A DNA stretch of 64,000 bases, from NCBI GenBank assembly GCA_014871385.1, contig CM026431.1, forward strand, positions 7,189,778 through 7,253,777. The letters are read 5' to 3'. The DNA is from Ceratodon purpureus (taxonomy: Eukaryota; Streptophyta; Bryopsida; Pseudoditrichales; Ditrichaceae). Both the position numbers and the translations under genes were made by a program. The notes beneath the pieces were generated by a model. The model was given only the letters and a program-made list of their open reading frames with translations, did no database searches and was not told the DNA's origin. Of the stretch, positions 19,763 through 32,845 are shown one piece after another (position 1 is the stretch's first letter; every line of letters begins with the position of its first letter).

Positions 19763-22700
19763 TAGAGGAGGTCGGGCCGGCACATAGTCAGTTTCATCCT
19801 CTTCTTCACTACCGAGGTCGTCCTCGAAGGCAGGTATCCACTCCTCGCCTGAGGAGACCTGAGCCTCGCACTGCTGCGCTGCGTCCCCCTCACCCATCCA
19901 CCCGTCGTTTTCATCCCACAGCATGTAATCAGGGAGAGTTTTGCTCACCTGTGGAAAGACGGTGCGTGCTGTTGACTCCTGGGTGCCGTCTGGCGCCTCC
20001 TCTGCCGACGGCTCCATGTACTCCTCGATTGGCCGCGTCACCCACCGCTCCCTCGCTGCTCCGTTGTCAGCGATTTCCTCTGAATAAGGTTCTTCTCCGG
20101 GATCAATCCCAGCCCCTGATCCCTGGCCCAGATTCGCTCTATTCACCCCCGCTGCCCCAAAATTCTGCCGGCGCTTGGCCCAGCCATAGCCGTGCCCCCC
20201 CTCACTCCCCTGCGCCCGCACATCCCTTCCCTTTGCCATGCGAACGTCACATGCAGGGAAATGCATGTGGTCCTTGAAGCCGCCCAACTCAACCACCACC
20301 ATCTGCTTCTTCGCCACCACATCTTCATATTCTGCAACGACATCTCCTAGAGTCCAAGATGGCGTGTCACCTGTATAGAAAGAATACTCGGAGATAAACC
20401 TGTTGGGTATGAGAACGGCCCATCCCGCACGGGCAACATCCCAACCTCTACGCTCCCTGGGTCTCGTATCCTGCCGCACCTGCCGATGAGACCCACGGGC
20501 CCCCCCTCCCTGATCTCCTCCCCTTGTCAAAGGCGTAGTGGCTGTCCAGGCCACCTCTTGAAACACGTGTTTCTCGAACACCAAATTCCGAGTAGCCATG
20601 CTGTCGCGAGCTCCCTCTGATTCCGAAGGCGGGTAGCATTGCAGAACGTCCCAAATGGCTGCATCGGCATCGACCTTCTCCTTCTCCTGATAATCCAACG
20701 TTCTCCTAGCCCGGGTAGTTACTCCCACCGCCGCACTCGGCCTGATGTTGGTTGGTGGTTGCCACCCCTTGGGCTTCCTTGGTGCCTGCTTCGACTTCCC
20801 CTTCTCCGCCTTTGTCAGCCGGGGGACCCCTCGCCCTGCACGTGAAGAAAACGGTAGTCATCAAATCAGATGCTACTCTGTCGGAATCCGTAGAGGTCCA
20901 CAGAGTCCTGGCTTCCCTATAATTCTAACAAACCGTCATTGCAACAAGAATTCTCAACACGCATCTCACCTTTGCCACGTCCTTCCCAGTGCAGAGTACC
21001 CTCCGCTCCAACAATGGCAGCCTCGGCACCGGGCTGCTTGCACTCCCCCTTCTTTCTTCTCTTCGTTGCCGGTGGTGCTGTAGCCTGCTCGATCCCCTCC
21101 CCCTCCTGCTCAGGCACTGCCGTTTTTTTCCCCCTCCCACGCCGTGGCTTAGCAATAACATCCACCCTCCCCTTGATCTGGCCCTCGGTCCCCTCCAATA
21201 CGTCTTTTTCTTTTCCTGGCGGAGCAGCTGCATTCTTCTCCCCTGGCGTTAGAATCGGAACCAGCAGCACCCCCGCTCCATTGTCTCCCACCTCCGAGGG
21301 CCCGGGCTCCTCTCCCTTCTTCTTCCTCGGTGCCCTCGTCTTCTTCACGACCCCTACTTCGTCCTCTTTTTTCTTCCTCGGTTGGCTCTGTTTCTTCTGT
21401 ACTCCGAGCTTGGCTAATTCCCCAGCTTCCCCCATGGCATTGCCCCCCCCAGCAGCTTCCTTCCGCGGTCGTCCACCTCTCTTGGCTGTCGTCACCAACT
21501 GCAAGGGGACCCTCGTGACCGGGTGGTTGGTATCCCCCATCTGTTCCTGAAAAGCAACACGCACATCTGTTTAGTGATCAGTGAACGGTTGAGTACCTAG
21601 TGGTTCAGTTGTGGTTAATTACCTTGAATCATCTGTGGATATTCTAATTCTCTGCAGCTTCGTTAGCATTTATTTATTCAAAGAACCGACATCTGTTTGT
21701 ATACTTAGCTTCGGTTGCATTTTCCTCCCCTGTTTTCAGAATCGACACTGAATCAACATCTTCATAAAAAGAATAATAAAATAACAATGGATTGATCCCA
21801 CAACACATCGCTGGGTGATCTGTTCAAGGAGATCGTATATAACCCCATTGATTCAAGAGCACATCGCACTCTACTGGCACAAAAGCACAAGATGAACTAT
21901 TCGACCAAAAGAAACTTTGGTAAAAATTGGAAATACGTTTTCAAATAAGGAATTGATAGTACAGTATACTGTTTTAGGCTCTGGTGTCTAGGGTTTATTC
22001 AAGAGAAATGATGCAAAAAGCTGAGAAGCTGTCGACTTCAAATTGAAGACATTCTGAGCTTCCTGTCGAACAGTAGAATCATTGTAATAGCTCACACCAA
22101 CATATGTACTCTGTCGAACACAACAGTTTGCAACATTCTACTGATTTCCATCTCAAGTAGGGAACCAAAACAAGAATCGAACATTCAGGAGCTCGGTCTC
22201 ACTGTGCGCTTTTAGCAATCGTATCTAAAGAAACATAAACTTGAAGAAAGGTTTAGAACCTCAAACAATGCAGCTCATACTAAACAGTTCATAATTCACG
22301 GCTTCGATTCACTGAGAGAGTTGGGCGATCAAAAAACGAAAATGCAAGGTTCAAGCTAATCACGAGCAATCACAAGTTCACCCATCCGCCGCGATCCTCA
22401 AACGGCTGCGGTAAGAGCGGAAGAAAGAATCATTCAACTGCTCTACTCTAAGGAAAGCCCACGAAACATTCAGAAGAGTACAATGTAACAAAAAGTTGTA
22501 ATCTTTGTGACAAACAAACATATTTGAGAACAGCAGCAAATTCCACAATGCAATCATACCTGAACCCCTCCCTGGGCTAATTCCGCAGCTTCTTCCATCG
22601 CATCGCCCCCTGTCTTCGGTGCCTGCTTCCGTGGGCGCCCAGGTCTCTTGGCCTTCGTCACCAACTCCAACGGGACACTCAACACCGGCTGCTCGGTGTC

Positions 22701-23138
22701 CCCGACCTGTTTCCAAAAAAACACACGCACAGCACCCCCCCCCCCCCCCCCCATCCTCAGGTAACTCAGCACCGTAGTCTCAAGAGCCACATTCTGCGAC
22801 ATCAACAATGCACATGCTACACCAAGTTTACGTAATTCAGAATGCAGCAACAGAGAATCCACCATGGACCTATTCAACTTATGATCCATCACCTAAACCC
22901 CCTTTAACCCCACATCCAACTACTCCCTACTCTAAACCCTCACACAACTCGCTCAGGGACATAGATCAAAACAGCAGCGTACCTGATCCCGGAAGAGAGT
23001 TTTGCCCACCATGTCTGGCATCACCCTCGCCATGGTTTGGCCCTTCGGCGCCGATTCCCCCACGAACATGGACTCCGGGGTTAGCATGGAACGCGCCCTC
23101 GCCTGCTTCTTGAGCGACAGCTTCATCCCTGACTCCAT
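19753..23138 (-). CDS. piggyBac-derived gene, 5' part with AT-hook exons, cut by the MULE insertion
   Basis: Exons by matching GT-AG phases: 23138-22983 (52 aa), 22706-22560 (49 aa), 21540-20970, 20835 to the insertion at 19753. The start ATG gives MESGMKLSLKKQARARS. Exons 2 and 3 both open with a GDT-P-V-VPL-LVT-AKR-GRPRK pattern, an AT-hook core, so one exon appears duplicated. Exon 3 is very Lys/Pro-rich (PRKKKGEE, RRGRGKK, TKRRKKGE), suggesting nuclear targeting. Exon 4 starts basic, has a possible folded part (GWAVLIPNRF) and ends strongly acidic (FEDDLGSEEEDETDYVP), typical of the region before a piggyBac catalytic domain. It ends PPLPRD, then a stop inside the insert. The frame rejoins at 3450. 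The true 5' end may lie further upstream. Confidence 0.65.
21420..22706 (-). repeat. Duplicated AT-hook exon (22706-22560 and start of 21540 exon)
   Basis: The 49 residues of exon 2 and the first 48 of exon 3 align with one small gap and about 60% identity, including GDT, VPL, LVT, AKR and GRPRK. Each begins right after a splice acceptor in phase 0. Tandem duplication of a DNA-binding exon is the simplest reading; mutually exclusive splicing is possible. Confidence 0.75.
22735..22754. repeat. Poly-C run
   Basis: About 18 consecutive C residues lie in the intron between exons 1 and 2 of the piggyBac-derived gene. The length may be unreliable in any assembly. Confidence 0.85.
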
Positions 23139-23535
23139 GGCTTCGGAAAGTGTGAGTCTTCAAGAGGGTTGACACAAATTCTAGAAATCTTTGCCTCTCC
23201 TTCCAGCCGAGCAACCTTGCAGCGTGCCGGTACCACAAGTACCGAAGTTTTTCCTCCTCTTCAAAGTTTCCTCAGCGTAACCAAGTCCTGGGTCGCGGCT
23301 CCGACAACAATTGTTCCACTTCTAACAGGGCTATGATTTTCGATGCTGTTCCCTCTGAACGCCCCTGCCCTCTCACCCAAGCTCGCAGTTTCTCCACTTC
23401 GACCCCTCTTTCTGGACTCTCTCGGCAATCAACCCGCGCAGGAATGCACTCCATCAAGGGATTCAAGCTCACACAGAAACTACCCTCTCTATACACTACC
23501 ACGATCACCTCCCCGATCCAAGATTTCTGTGCCAT
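23139..23535 (-). CDS. Possible upstream exon or ORF of the piggyBac-derived gene
   Basis: From an ATG at 23535 the minus strand reads 87 codons (start MAQKSWIGEVIVVVYREG) to a TGA at 23274-23272. The same frame then stays open with a protein-like sequence (EEEEKLRYLWYRHAARL). The composition looks coding, but the frame differs from the ATG at 23138 and I could not find a donor/acceptor pair that joins them. It may be a separate broken ORF or a mis-resolved first exon. Confidence 0.3.
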
Positions 23536-23749
23536 GGTGTATTACTCGGGACCCAAGTGCATTGAAGAAGGTATCTTTATAACTCTAGCCGCCACTGCTA
23601 CCATTCAAACCTCCCTACCGTCAATTCCTCAAGAGCATTTCAGATTTCGAAGCGAGCTTCCCTTCACCACCTGCAACCATCTTGAAGTCGAGAGAGGGAG
23701 GAGCTCTTGGATCCAATGCTGGAACTCTCGTATCCCTAGAGTAGGCTAA

Positions 23750-24565
23750 CCGCTAAATTACCTGTCGGACCGGTCATCATTGCCTGGATTGGAATCATTG
23801 CTATCAGGGCTGGGACGCGTACATTCAGGGGGCATCGCTACAGCTTTGCACTGGACAATACGTAGAATACCACTTTCGAGGCTGTCCACAGAGCGTGTTG
23901 GATTTTTTTATTTTTAAAAAAAAATACAATCATGATCCACACAACTATGCCCACAATTTCTCTTTCACACCAATATGCAAATACAGTCAGCAACAGCCCT
24001 CAAACTACTGAATACAAGAAACCGCAGCCAATATGGGATTCAACATGCTTTAGGGGTTAAGCAAGTCTACCGACCCAGCCTTATAAATCCGCAAGCCTGA
24101 TAGCAACACATATGATATTTTTCCATAACTAAAAATCCAAAAAAATACCACTTTTTAGTGTGCTTCACTCCTAACTACGGGCTTCTTTAATAGCTCAAAA
24201 TAGGAATAAAAAGAATACCCACGGACACACATGACGAAATAATGCTTAGACGATTGTAAACAATGTGTCTTCATGCTCAAACAAACATGCAAAGACTTAA
24301 AGCTGCTATAATTTAACCCTGATAGAGAAGATGAAAATCTACATGAGGATGGAAATGCACATCAATCACCGCAGCTTCTTACCATACCCACACTTCATCC
24401 GCTGCCGCATTATTCCAGAGAAAAAAAATAAAACAAAAAGAGAGATTAGTACCAAAAAGATGCATATTTGTGACTTGCAGTGGACCAGAAAGATCCTGTG
24501 TATATCCTAATGATGATATTGTTACAAAACAGGTCGTTTCTTAACAGTGAGAAGCAGCCAATAAA
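23750..24565. other. Intergenic; one piggyBac-type terminus-like site
   Basis: There is no gene. At 24049-24060 the sequence TTTAGGGGTTAA reads, on the minus strand, TTAA followed by CCCCTAAA, like the ends of the TTAA-flanked element at 44835-45410. I did not find a partner end nearby. The right part would be the 3' UTR of AUG5. Confidence 0.4.
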
Positions 24566-27500
24566 TCACAAAAGTTGCTGTTCATAGAAGGCTGTCTGAA
24601 GCTGTTTCACATGCGCAAGCCAAGCAGCCACATTCTGCCCATCTACTAAAATCCAATCCACAGCAGTTGCTGCCGGCTGCTCCCACCACTCGTCGACCTG
24701 CCACACCATGCACCACGTAGGTATCATTCTCAGTACGATAAGAAAGTTTCATAATCATGAAGTTTCTCAATGATCGGTGTTATTGCTGTTGCTGCCGAAT
24801 GAACCGCTGCTTATAAGTAGGAACATAGCAAGTAGAAGTGCACTTACAAGGCCTCGAACACGCTTGCAATCTTCTAAGCACTGCTGGGCATCTTGCACTG
24901 CAAGTTTGAGCTGCGGAAGCCATTCCTCCAGTGCTACCTTCTCCTGCTTTCTTGACGTTTCAGTGCATTGTGTAGCCGTCCTGCGCAGCACAAACATCTG
25001 GGCTTTAGAGCGCGTGGCTGTGGATAGATCCGCCACCCATGAGCTAGAGAACTCCCAGGGTCACTGAAATTATCAGTCATGTCGGCAGTTCAATAGACAC
25101 ATGATACACTATATGTAGATGACAATAAAAGAAATGAAAAGATTCTATCCTCAACATAGGAAAGTGGGCTGGTGAGTTGTGAAGGTGACAGATAATCCAG
25201 TTATTTCTGGCGAGGAAGTAACTGAAAACATGTTCAGTGTGGGCACCTCTCGTAATCTGGCCTTGATGCATTGGCTGCTGCAATCAGTCCACGGCCGTTG
25301 CCCATGACGTCCCGGAGTGTTTGTACTCTATTCAAAGTTTTGGTGAGATCTTCAAGGACCGTTCCTGGCGAACATCCAGGCCGCAAGAAAAAACGCATGG
25401 AGTCCAAAATCAGGGCTAAGCCAGGGTCCCGAGCCTCAGGTCCTGTATCGTTTAACAGTGGCCGAGCACGTTAAGGAGAGATGAAAAACACTTGAGCAAT
25501 CAGAATGAACGGTATCATGCACGCTAATTTTGTTGGTTCTCCTCAGAAAATGAAGGTCAATGTAGGATCTATCCAAAGTTTATGAACAGGTAGATGATAT
25601 ATCGTCCTTCGTGAAAATAAGAATTGAGATTTTCATACCAGGTGGGTACTTCAGGGCAGCTGAAATACGACAGATAGTGGGAACAGCAGAAGGGTCTCCG
25701 GATCCAGCCCTCAATGTAAGCATATCCGCTTGTCTTTCGGCTACTGCAACAGCTTCAGCTCCGCCATTTGTGTTTGCTCCCCTTGCATCCAATATTGCCT
25801 GAGCCAATGACACATAGATAGGCGTGTAAATTTAAGATGAACATCATGCTGCATGTTACACCACTTCGAGCAGAACTTACCTCAGAGAACACTCGGAATT
25901 ACAAAACACATTCACCAGGACAAGAAGCGTAGTGAAATAATAAATATCACGATCGGTGCACCTGAGAAGTAGTTGGCATCATGTAAGATCGATTATCAGG
26001 ACTGCGGTGAAATGCTGTAACTTCACGCTCTAAAAGATCGCGTGCGGCACTTGCTTGGTTTTGAGTTAATTCACAAATCGGTACCATCGTGTTGGCGGAA
26101 TGCTCTTTGTTCCCCCTCGAATGCTGCTCCCATGAAGCAGCAGCTGCCTGCAGAAGAATGCATATTACAGGTTCATCACTTCCTCAACTACAATTTACCA
26201 GTCTTTTATTATATGTGCAATGATGTGATAAAACAATGTTTGGATACTGACTGTCAATAAGACGCTTTAACGCTGTGTGAATGTTTTTATGTGTTTTCCT
26301 TCACATAATAGGCTGATCATGAATTCAAGAACTATTAGTGGAGACAATACCATGTTTGCACGCAGCAGGGCTGAATAGATCGATTCAAGCTCGACTCGCC
26401 GAGCATCAAACTCTTCAATCTTTTTCCACTTCTCCTGCAGGGACTCCTCTGCGTCTCGCCGCTCCTCGCACATCTTTTGTAAGCGCTGAACTTCAGAATT
26501 AATAGTGTTGACACTTGCTCTCATTCCTGCAAGCTCTCTCTCTTTGGCCCAAACCTCCAGCTGCAAAGGCATCGCACGAAATATAACTGACAGAAAGCAT
26601 CGAGGATTGAAAAGCGTCGTCCATTTACTAATGAGACGGTGCATAGCAACAAACGGTACATGCAGAACGGGCATCCCATCAGATAAATCTCAGTAGAAAT
26701 AGCAATAGCTCCACACAGATAATTCTTGAAAGATGAGCAAAGGCATGCTCGTAAGCATACAATTTTAAGGTTCTCAAGAATAGCCTGATGGGGTAAAGAA
26801 AATAGAATCTACCTCAAGTTGTCGCAGACTGCCAGAATTTTGTACATCTGAGGTGGTGAAAGACGGTGCGGCATCAGTGCCACGTATCCGCCTTATGAGC
26901 TCATCAGTCATTCTCCTAGCTTGCGCGACCTGATTCAGGGCATCCTCAGTTGCCATAAATTGCTGCACATGGGCTTTCTGCAAAGTGGACCCAAGCCAAA
27001 GTCAGGGACCAGGGAAAAATTTGGAAGAGGACCTAATGTAGACATCATATAACCTCAAAGCAAAGCTTCCAGTGATTCATAGTCTTTAGAGATTAACAAA
27101 CTCATGACCTTATTGGAACTGTAACATGTCATCAACGAGACCAAACGCTGCATTCTGAATTCCTAACAAATACTAAAAGTCGAGAATGTAGACCTGTCTT
27201 TCTCGGAGCTGGCGAAATGAACTCTTGGTGGTGCCTCTACTACTACGCCGGCTCCCAATTAGTGAATCGTCCACTTCAGCGGAGATATCCTCAATAACTC
27301 TATTGTTTTCAAATCTATACCTGCACACCAGAATAACGAAGTTACTTCTAAAGCCAGATACCAGCCACAAAACCCAGCTTGAGACGACCAACTATCTAAG
27401 AGCTTAATGCCATTTCACAATCAGCTCCCTTTCAATAACTCAAGATCACTTAAAAAAAACTATCTTCACAAATAACCCTATGAAAACTAAAAGTAAAACT

Positions 27501-29292
27501 TTCAATAGAGCAAGAGAGTGTGGAATATCAATCCCAAACCCTAGTCAGGTGGATATTTTTCGTATCAATACGGCGTCATGAAAAGGGCTCGTGAAAAATG
27601 ATCACTTCTACATAAAATTATTAGACTAAATACCGACCTGAGACGCTCTGCGTCGGCCCGAATATCAATCTCCTCAGTTTCTCGAGCGATGGCGGCTACA
27701 ATTCGAGAGGTGTAGGCAGCTAAAGCCTGGAGCAGTAAAGGAGGACTCTTCAGTAACGTTAGCGCAGTGTCTTGCACCTCCTCTGGTATGCTGTCCCCGT
27801 CTACCTCGAACCCGAGCTTGGCCACTTCCAGTTGGGTATGGTCCGGATGGCTTCCCCCACCATCGTAAGCAGAAAAGGTAGTCCTTATTTTGAGTGTTAG
27901 CTCTTCAGCAAGGGCCTCACAGGCTTGACGAATAGATCTCTCACGTGGAGTCTCAGGCATGATCTGATTAGCTGGCTGGCCACTCTTCACTGGCCCATGA
28001 AGATAGTCTGGACTCGAATCAGGGGACCCAGATTTTCCCCTCTGTGCCTCCCTGGCATGCTCTACATATGCATGAAGCCGACGTGAATACTCCGCAAAAA
28101 TACGAGTGGTCTGCTCAACCCGGTGCTCATAGGATTCCAGCAGCACCTGCTTATGCCTACAAACGATCGGAAAACAATCTCTGAGGTAAGAAAATCTAGC
28201 GCCAAGAATGAAGCTGTTGAATTTTACACATTTTCGAAATGAATAGCGTTTATTCATCTTCTCATGAGATCTAAAAGTGCAGCAGGATGGGCTGCTACAC
28301 AACACATCTCCAAAACAGTTCAAAATCTCCTTGTTAGGAAAACTTCAACAGGGATGAAACGGACCCCACTCCATACTCTGAACACAGGAGTGGAGCTTCA
28401 GAATGAGATAAAGATCATGAAGATTCTAGGTCTGCTAAGAGTGACTTCATTGCTCACTGTAACAAAGTCCTTATAAATTCGTGAGTGCAGTCACCTACAC
28501 CTTCCCCATTGTCATTTGATTGCAAAATGTGTGAACCTTTCAAATGCTGAGCTACCAAGGGCAGATACAATTCATGGGACACAAACAGAAATCGAGAATC
28601 CTTGATGGAGAAAATGTAAATTGTAGGCTATGATCACAACACCAAAACAGACAGTGCACAAACCTGGAATCAGATCTATCATCCAGCCCTCGCTGCCGCT
28701 CGCCCTCCTCCTTGGTAACATCCATCATACGAGACTTGATATCCTTCACCAACCTCTCAATTGTCACTCTCAGCCTGCCCACCTCGCCCATTGCAACATC
28801 TCTGTCACGCATGGCCACTTCTCTAGAATCTTCTGCTCCTTCAGACTGCAGCGCTCGGTCCACTTCTTTCTCTTTCTCCGGCAGCTCCTTCGCCAGGCTC
28901 CGAGCAGTCGCTCTCCCCCTCCTCTCTCTACCCGGCGTCTTCACCGGAGTGCCATCCCTCCTCAAACCCTCTCTCTCACTCGTAGGTGTCTTCGGCCGGT
29001 CTTTCGGAGTCTCTCTCTTACTCTCAGCAGCACTCTCCTTCACCTCCAAGCTCTCAGGTTTAGGAACCGATGCAGATGGAATTGTAGTGCCATGGATAAC
29101 GAAATTCCGTCGAATCGCTTCGTTCGTCTTCTCGGACTTCACTCTCTCCAATAAAAAATTCCACACTGGGATCATATTGCCTCGACAGATTTTCCGAAGG
29201 GCATCCACAGAGGGAGCATTCTGGTACCCCATTTCCTGTTGCAGCCATTTCGAGATGGTCTCGGCTTGAGGGGTACCACTACTGGACTGCAT
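24566..29292 (-). CDS. AUG5: AUGMIN subunit 5 (HAUS5-like)
   Basis: Ten exons with consistent phases: 29292-28664, 28156-27638, 27320-27194, 26977-26813, 26560-26351, 26147-25962, 25798-25639, 25442-25247, 25043-24848, 24697-24566; 839 residues. The product belongs to the augmin complex, which recruits gamma-tubulin to existing microtubules for branching nucleation in spindle, phragmoplast and cortical arrays. Recognition rests on the N-terminal [28 protein letters not shown] block and the C-terminal [15 protein letters not shown] block, both hallmarks of plant AUG5. Between them are a Lys/Arg/Ser-rich linker (about residues 85-150) and long heptad-like coiled coils (for example [19 protein letters not shown]). 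Length is close to the Arabidopsis protein. The donor of exon 8 and acceptor of exon 9 are the least certain junction. Confidence 0.92.
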
Positions 29293-32200
29293 TCTGAAAA
29301 CCAAATGCAGCCACCTCTTCCCCTAACTCTATCTCCCAACTTCCAACATCCAACCGCTCCGTGCATCAACCCAGCCTCACAGAACGTCTGACATCAACAG
29401 TCAAGTATCCCTGCGAAGAAGAACCAGGCAGCTAACTTGCTAACCCAGAAGCTAATGTACTACGCTATCCACAAAACTAACGGCGTCCTACCTATCCATA
29501 AATGCCTACACCATTATATCATTACGCCTACCTCTACTCACAGGGCAAATTGCACCCAATGTATAATTCTATGTTCACTCAAAATGTAAGTGTCATTACA
29601 CCACTTCATGTCTGCATATCAAAGCTATAGTACACAACATCAACGCTGCGAGAACATCACCGCACGAGCAAGAACAAAACGTTCAAGCTGGGCCATTTGG
29701 GACAAGAGCACTTACAACACGCCAAAAGCCACTCCCAGTTCAAAAAAACTCCCGCATTGACGCCCTCAATCACGAAGAGCTGCAGCTGATTGCAAAGCAA
29801 CAACGCCAACACTGATACAAGCTCTCCAAATAATGCTATCTCAAAAGGAAAACGCCGCATGAATACGAAAACTCGCATCTGTACACTCTCCCAAACGCTC
29901 CATAGCCCATGAAGCTCCTCCTCCCGAACTGCAAACGCCGGGCGCCAATAAATGACGATAGGTTGACAGGAAAATTGCGCAGCTCTCAACAGCTGGTGAC
30001 ATTAAGCTACAAACGCCCGCAGGACACTACATTGATGACGCGCTGATAGGAACCCAAGTGGAAAGAGAGAAAACGAAGGCAAAACTGCGCTCAATCACTT
30101 AACCTACACGCTGACATGCGCAAGCGCCAAAACTAGAATGTGATCAGTTTCAGACACGGAGAGGGAATGTCCCCGGATGGAGTGAATGCGGAGCAGAAGC
30201 CTACGAAGGTGGTGGGATGGCTGGTAAGGCTCCAGAGAGGTGGCTTTCCTGATGGGCGGACCAGGGAGTTGATTTGGACTGAAGGGAAGCGGAAGCTGGG
30301 GCCACGGTTGAAGCGAGGGAGAGGCGGAGAGTGGTTGCGGGGCGAGCGAGAGGCGGAGGCGGATAGAGATCTTCAAGCGCAATCAATAGCGATGGCGGTG
30401 GATCAGGCGCAGTTTGCTGCAACTCCTTGGGACCCAAAACTCGCCCGCACTTGCTAAAAACATCGCCATTCTCTCCGCCTCCGTCTGACACCCCTCCGTC
30501 GCCCGTCCAAACGGTGGGTCGGCTCCTCCAGAGTACGGCTCTGGTTTCCTCTGCTCTCCTCTGGTTTTCCTCTGGTTTTCCTCTGGTTTTTCTCTGGTTT
30601 TTCTCTGGCAAAAGCCTGGCGAGAGCCATGACGCCCGGGATTTCGACGGGTTTCGGAGGGCCTACGCAGTCAACAGCCACCTCAACTTGGCAACCCGAAT
30701 CAACGCCGGGTTGTCGTGGATCCAAAAACTGTCAAACTGAAACCTCAACCAGATCCAAACTTAGCCCAGATGCCACTCCAAGTCAGGCATCACTGTACCA
30801 TTTTGCTTGCATGTTACGGGTCAGGCGCTCCAGATCGTGGAATGATGACATTCGATGAGTTCACTCAACCTCCGAAGCTCGTTGAACGTGGGTTTATCGA
30901 GGTTTGTGAGAGTGAGACGATGCCCGGAATAATGATGTGGTTTTGATCGGTTCCTGCTGGGTTGTTGGTTCTTCGTCTTGATGTAGGCATTTTTCTAGCA
31001 TGTGAATTTGATGGTTGTTCATCATGGTGTTGTTGTTTAGTCGGTAAGGTGCTGGGTGGAAGGGTTTAGGGTTTAGGGGTTATGGTTCAGGGTACTGTGA
31101 TAGAGGTTACCGGCTGGTCGGCCTCTTTTGTAGCGTAGAATGTTGTTGGATTATAATGTTGGTGTAGGCTTGCTTTTGAATCTGTTCTGGTGTTGGAATT
31201 GGTGAAGTTATGGGAAGTGGTGGGAGCCTGGGTTTATGGTCGCTAAAATCGGATGTTTAGTCTGTTTAAGAGTTTCTTCTGGGATCTGTTTCTGCAGTAG
31301 TTCGTCAGGGTTTTTTTATGACGAGCTTCTGATATGAATTGGTGTAGTCGAATTCTCTTGGTTTTGAAATGGTGCCGGTTTCACTTGGTTTTGATACCCA
31401 GCCTCAAGTGGCAGAGTTAAATCTTAAACCTAGTATGGAGATTATCCAGAGCTTTTACAGGCGGGTTGTCATGTAAATTCATTCAGAGTAGCGGTGTGAT
31501 TTGGTTTGCAGAAGGTCCACAGCCTTTGAGGGAGTTTCTGGGGGAGTTGGTTATGTATTGAAGACATGAGAGGGACTTTGTTGCGCGCCCATGTTTATCC
31601 TTGCACAGATTTCCAAGTATCATGGACAAGGATTGTTTTCCAGATGCGTCTTTAGCGTGGTTTGCTGATTTGGTGCGTTGGTACCTACCGATCCGTACTC
31701 TAGTCGAATATAAGCTTGTAGATAAAGAGTGCAGCACCTGATGCGATACTATCTTGCAGAAGTGCAAAGGAAGGATAAATCACAATATTGGTACTTCCCA
31801 ATCGCCGTTGATCTTAGTGACCATCACAATCTGAATCCAAGGCCTGGCGTGGTCTACAGCAGTGGACGAAGGAGCATCACGCACTACCGAATTTCAACTT
31901 TCTGCCTCCTTGTTCATTGAAGCGTGATCGGGCTTCACCTGTTCTAAGATCACACCAACTTGTATCCAGGATCACACCTCAACTTACCTGGATACAAGTT
32001 GGTGTGATCCTCAAAGCCTGGCATAGGAAATTTGCATTGCAGACATGCCGACATGGCGGTGCGGCACGGCGGCCATCTGGCGAGACGGAGGTGCGCGGAC
32101 CAAGTGGCGGGGCCGCATTGGGGCCCAGGCAAGCGAGAGTCATGCTGCGATGGCACGCTGGCGCCGCGCTTGCAAGCAGATCTCATCGCACTGCACCATG

Positions 32201-32845
32201 ATGTGGTGTCCGCTGTGGGCCGGCTCCGATGATTGATTAGAGTTGATGGGTCACCCACAAATGGCAATTACGGGCTCTGAGTACTGTGTTCGCAGGTTGA
32301 CTTTGCACGAAATCTGCGCTCGCCACTTGGCAGAGCCCTGCCTCCATCAATCTGCTCCACATTTTTAATCTAAGTTGGTGAGTCATCAACCCCAGGATGT
32401 GTGCACATCAAGGCACAACTTCTGATGTCAATATATCCATGTTCCTATCATCAGACGCAGCGCCTCGACTCATCTTCTCTGGACATTCTTCGTAGACCGA
32501 TCGATCATTCCAACACTTGTTTGCTGGAATTTGGAACAGGGTCCATATTCTTCTGTGGATCAAGGAGTGGTGCAATCGAGCTTATTCGGCGGAGTGGGCC
32601 TTGTAGGTGCTTACAAAATCACACTAGTATTTCTGGCCATCTTGTATCTTGGAGTCACCATTACATGCCTTACTTGTGCTTGCATTTCGTTATCCTGTGA
32701 TGGTAGCTTTTGGCGCGTAGGATCGCTATGTTGATGACATTGTACTATTGATGATGATTGCAGAAAGATTCAATTTCGATCGAGTTTGGTATTCGAAGCA
32801 GTGAACCGGCAGTTAGTAGATTGTTCGCGAGGGGCGCTCAGAGGA
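29293..32845. other. Head-to-head intergenic region between AUG5 and GSH1
   Basis: About 3.5 kb without a supported gene. It must hold both promoters. It contains a CTCTGGTTTTC/T repeat of five units (about 30540-30607), a GC-rich patch at about 32030-32240 that can be translated but has no recognisable product, and a 23-bp hairpin at 31948-32009. The G+C-rich islands at 30100-30750 and 32030-32240 differ from the surrounding AT-rich DNA and may be leader exons. Confidence 0.45.
31948..32009. repeat. Perfect 23-bp inverted repeat, 16-nt loop
   Basis: The left arm 31948-31970 starts GATCACACCAACTTG and ends TATCCAGG. The right arm 31987-32009 is its exact reverse complement. The loop repeats part of the arm (ATCACACCTCAACTTA). 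It may be a foldback remnant; no flanking duplication was seen. Confidence 0.9.

Noticed and set aside
20939-21550. Plus-strand ORF of 203 codons
   Set aside because: It is the complement of the Lys/Pro-rich exon; the minus strand has the matching splice phases.
30201-30725. Minus-strand ORF of 174 codons
   Set aside because: It begins at TTG, includes the CTCTGGTTTT repeat and has a low-complexity Pro/Ser sequence.
30716-30946. ORF of 76 codons upstream of GSH1
   Set aside because: It begins at GTG and has no recognisable product; it could be a leader exon but not a supported gene.
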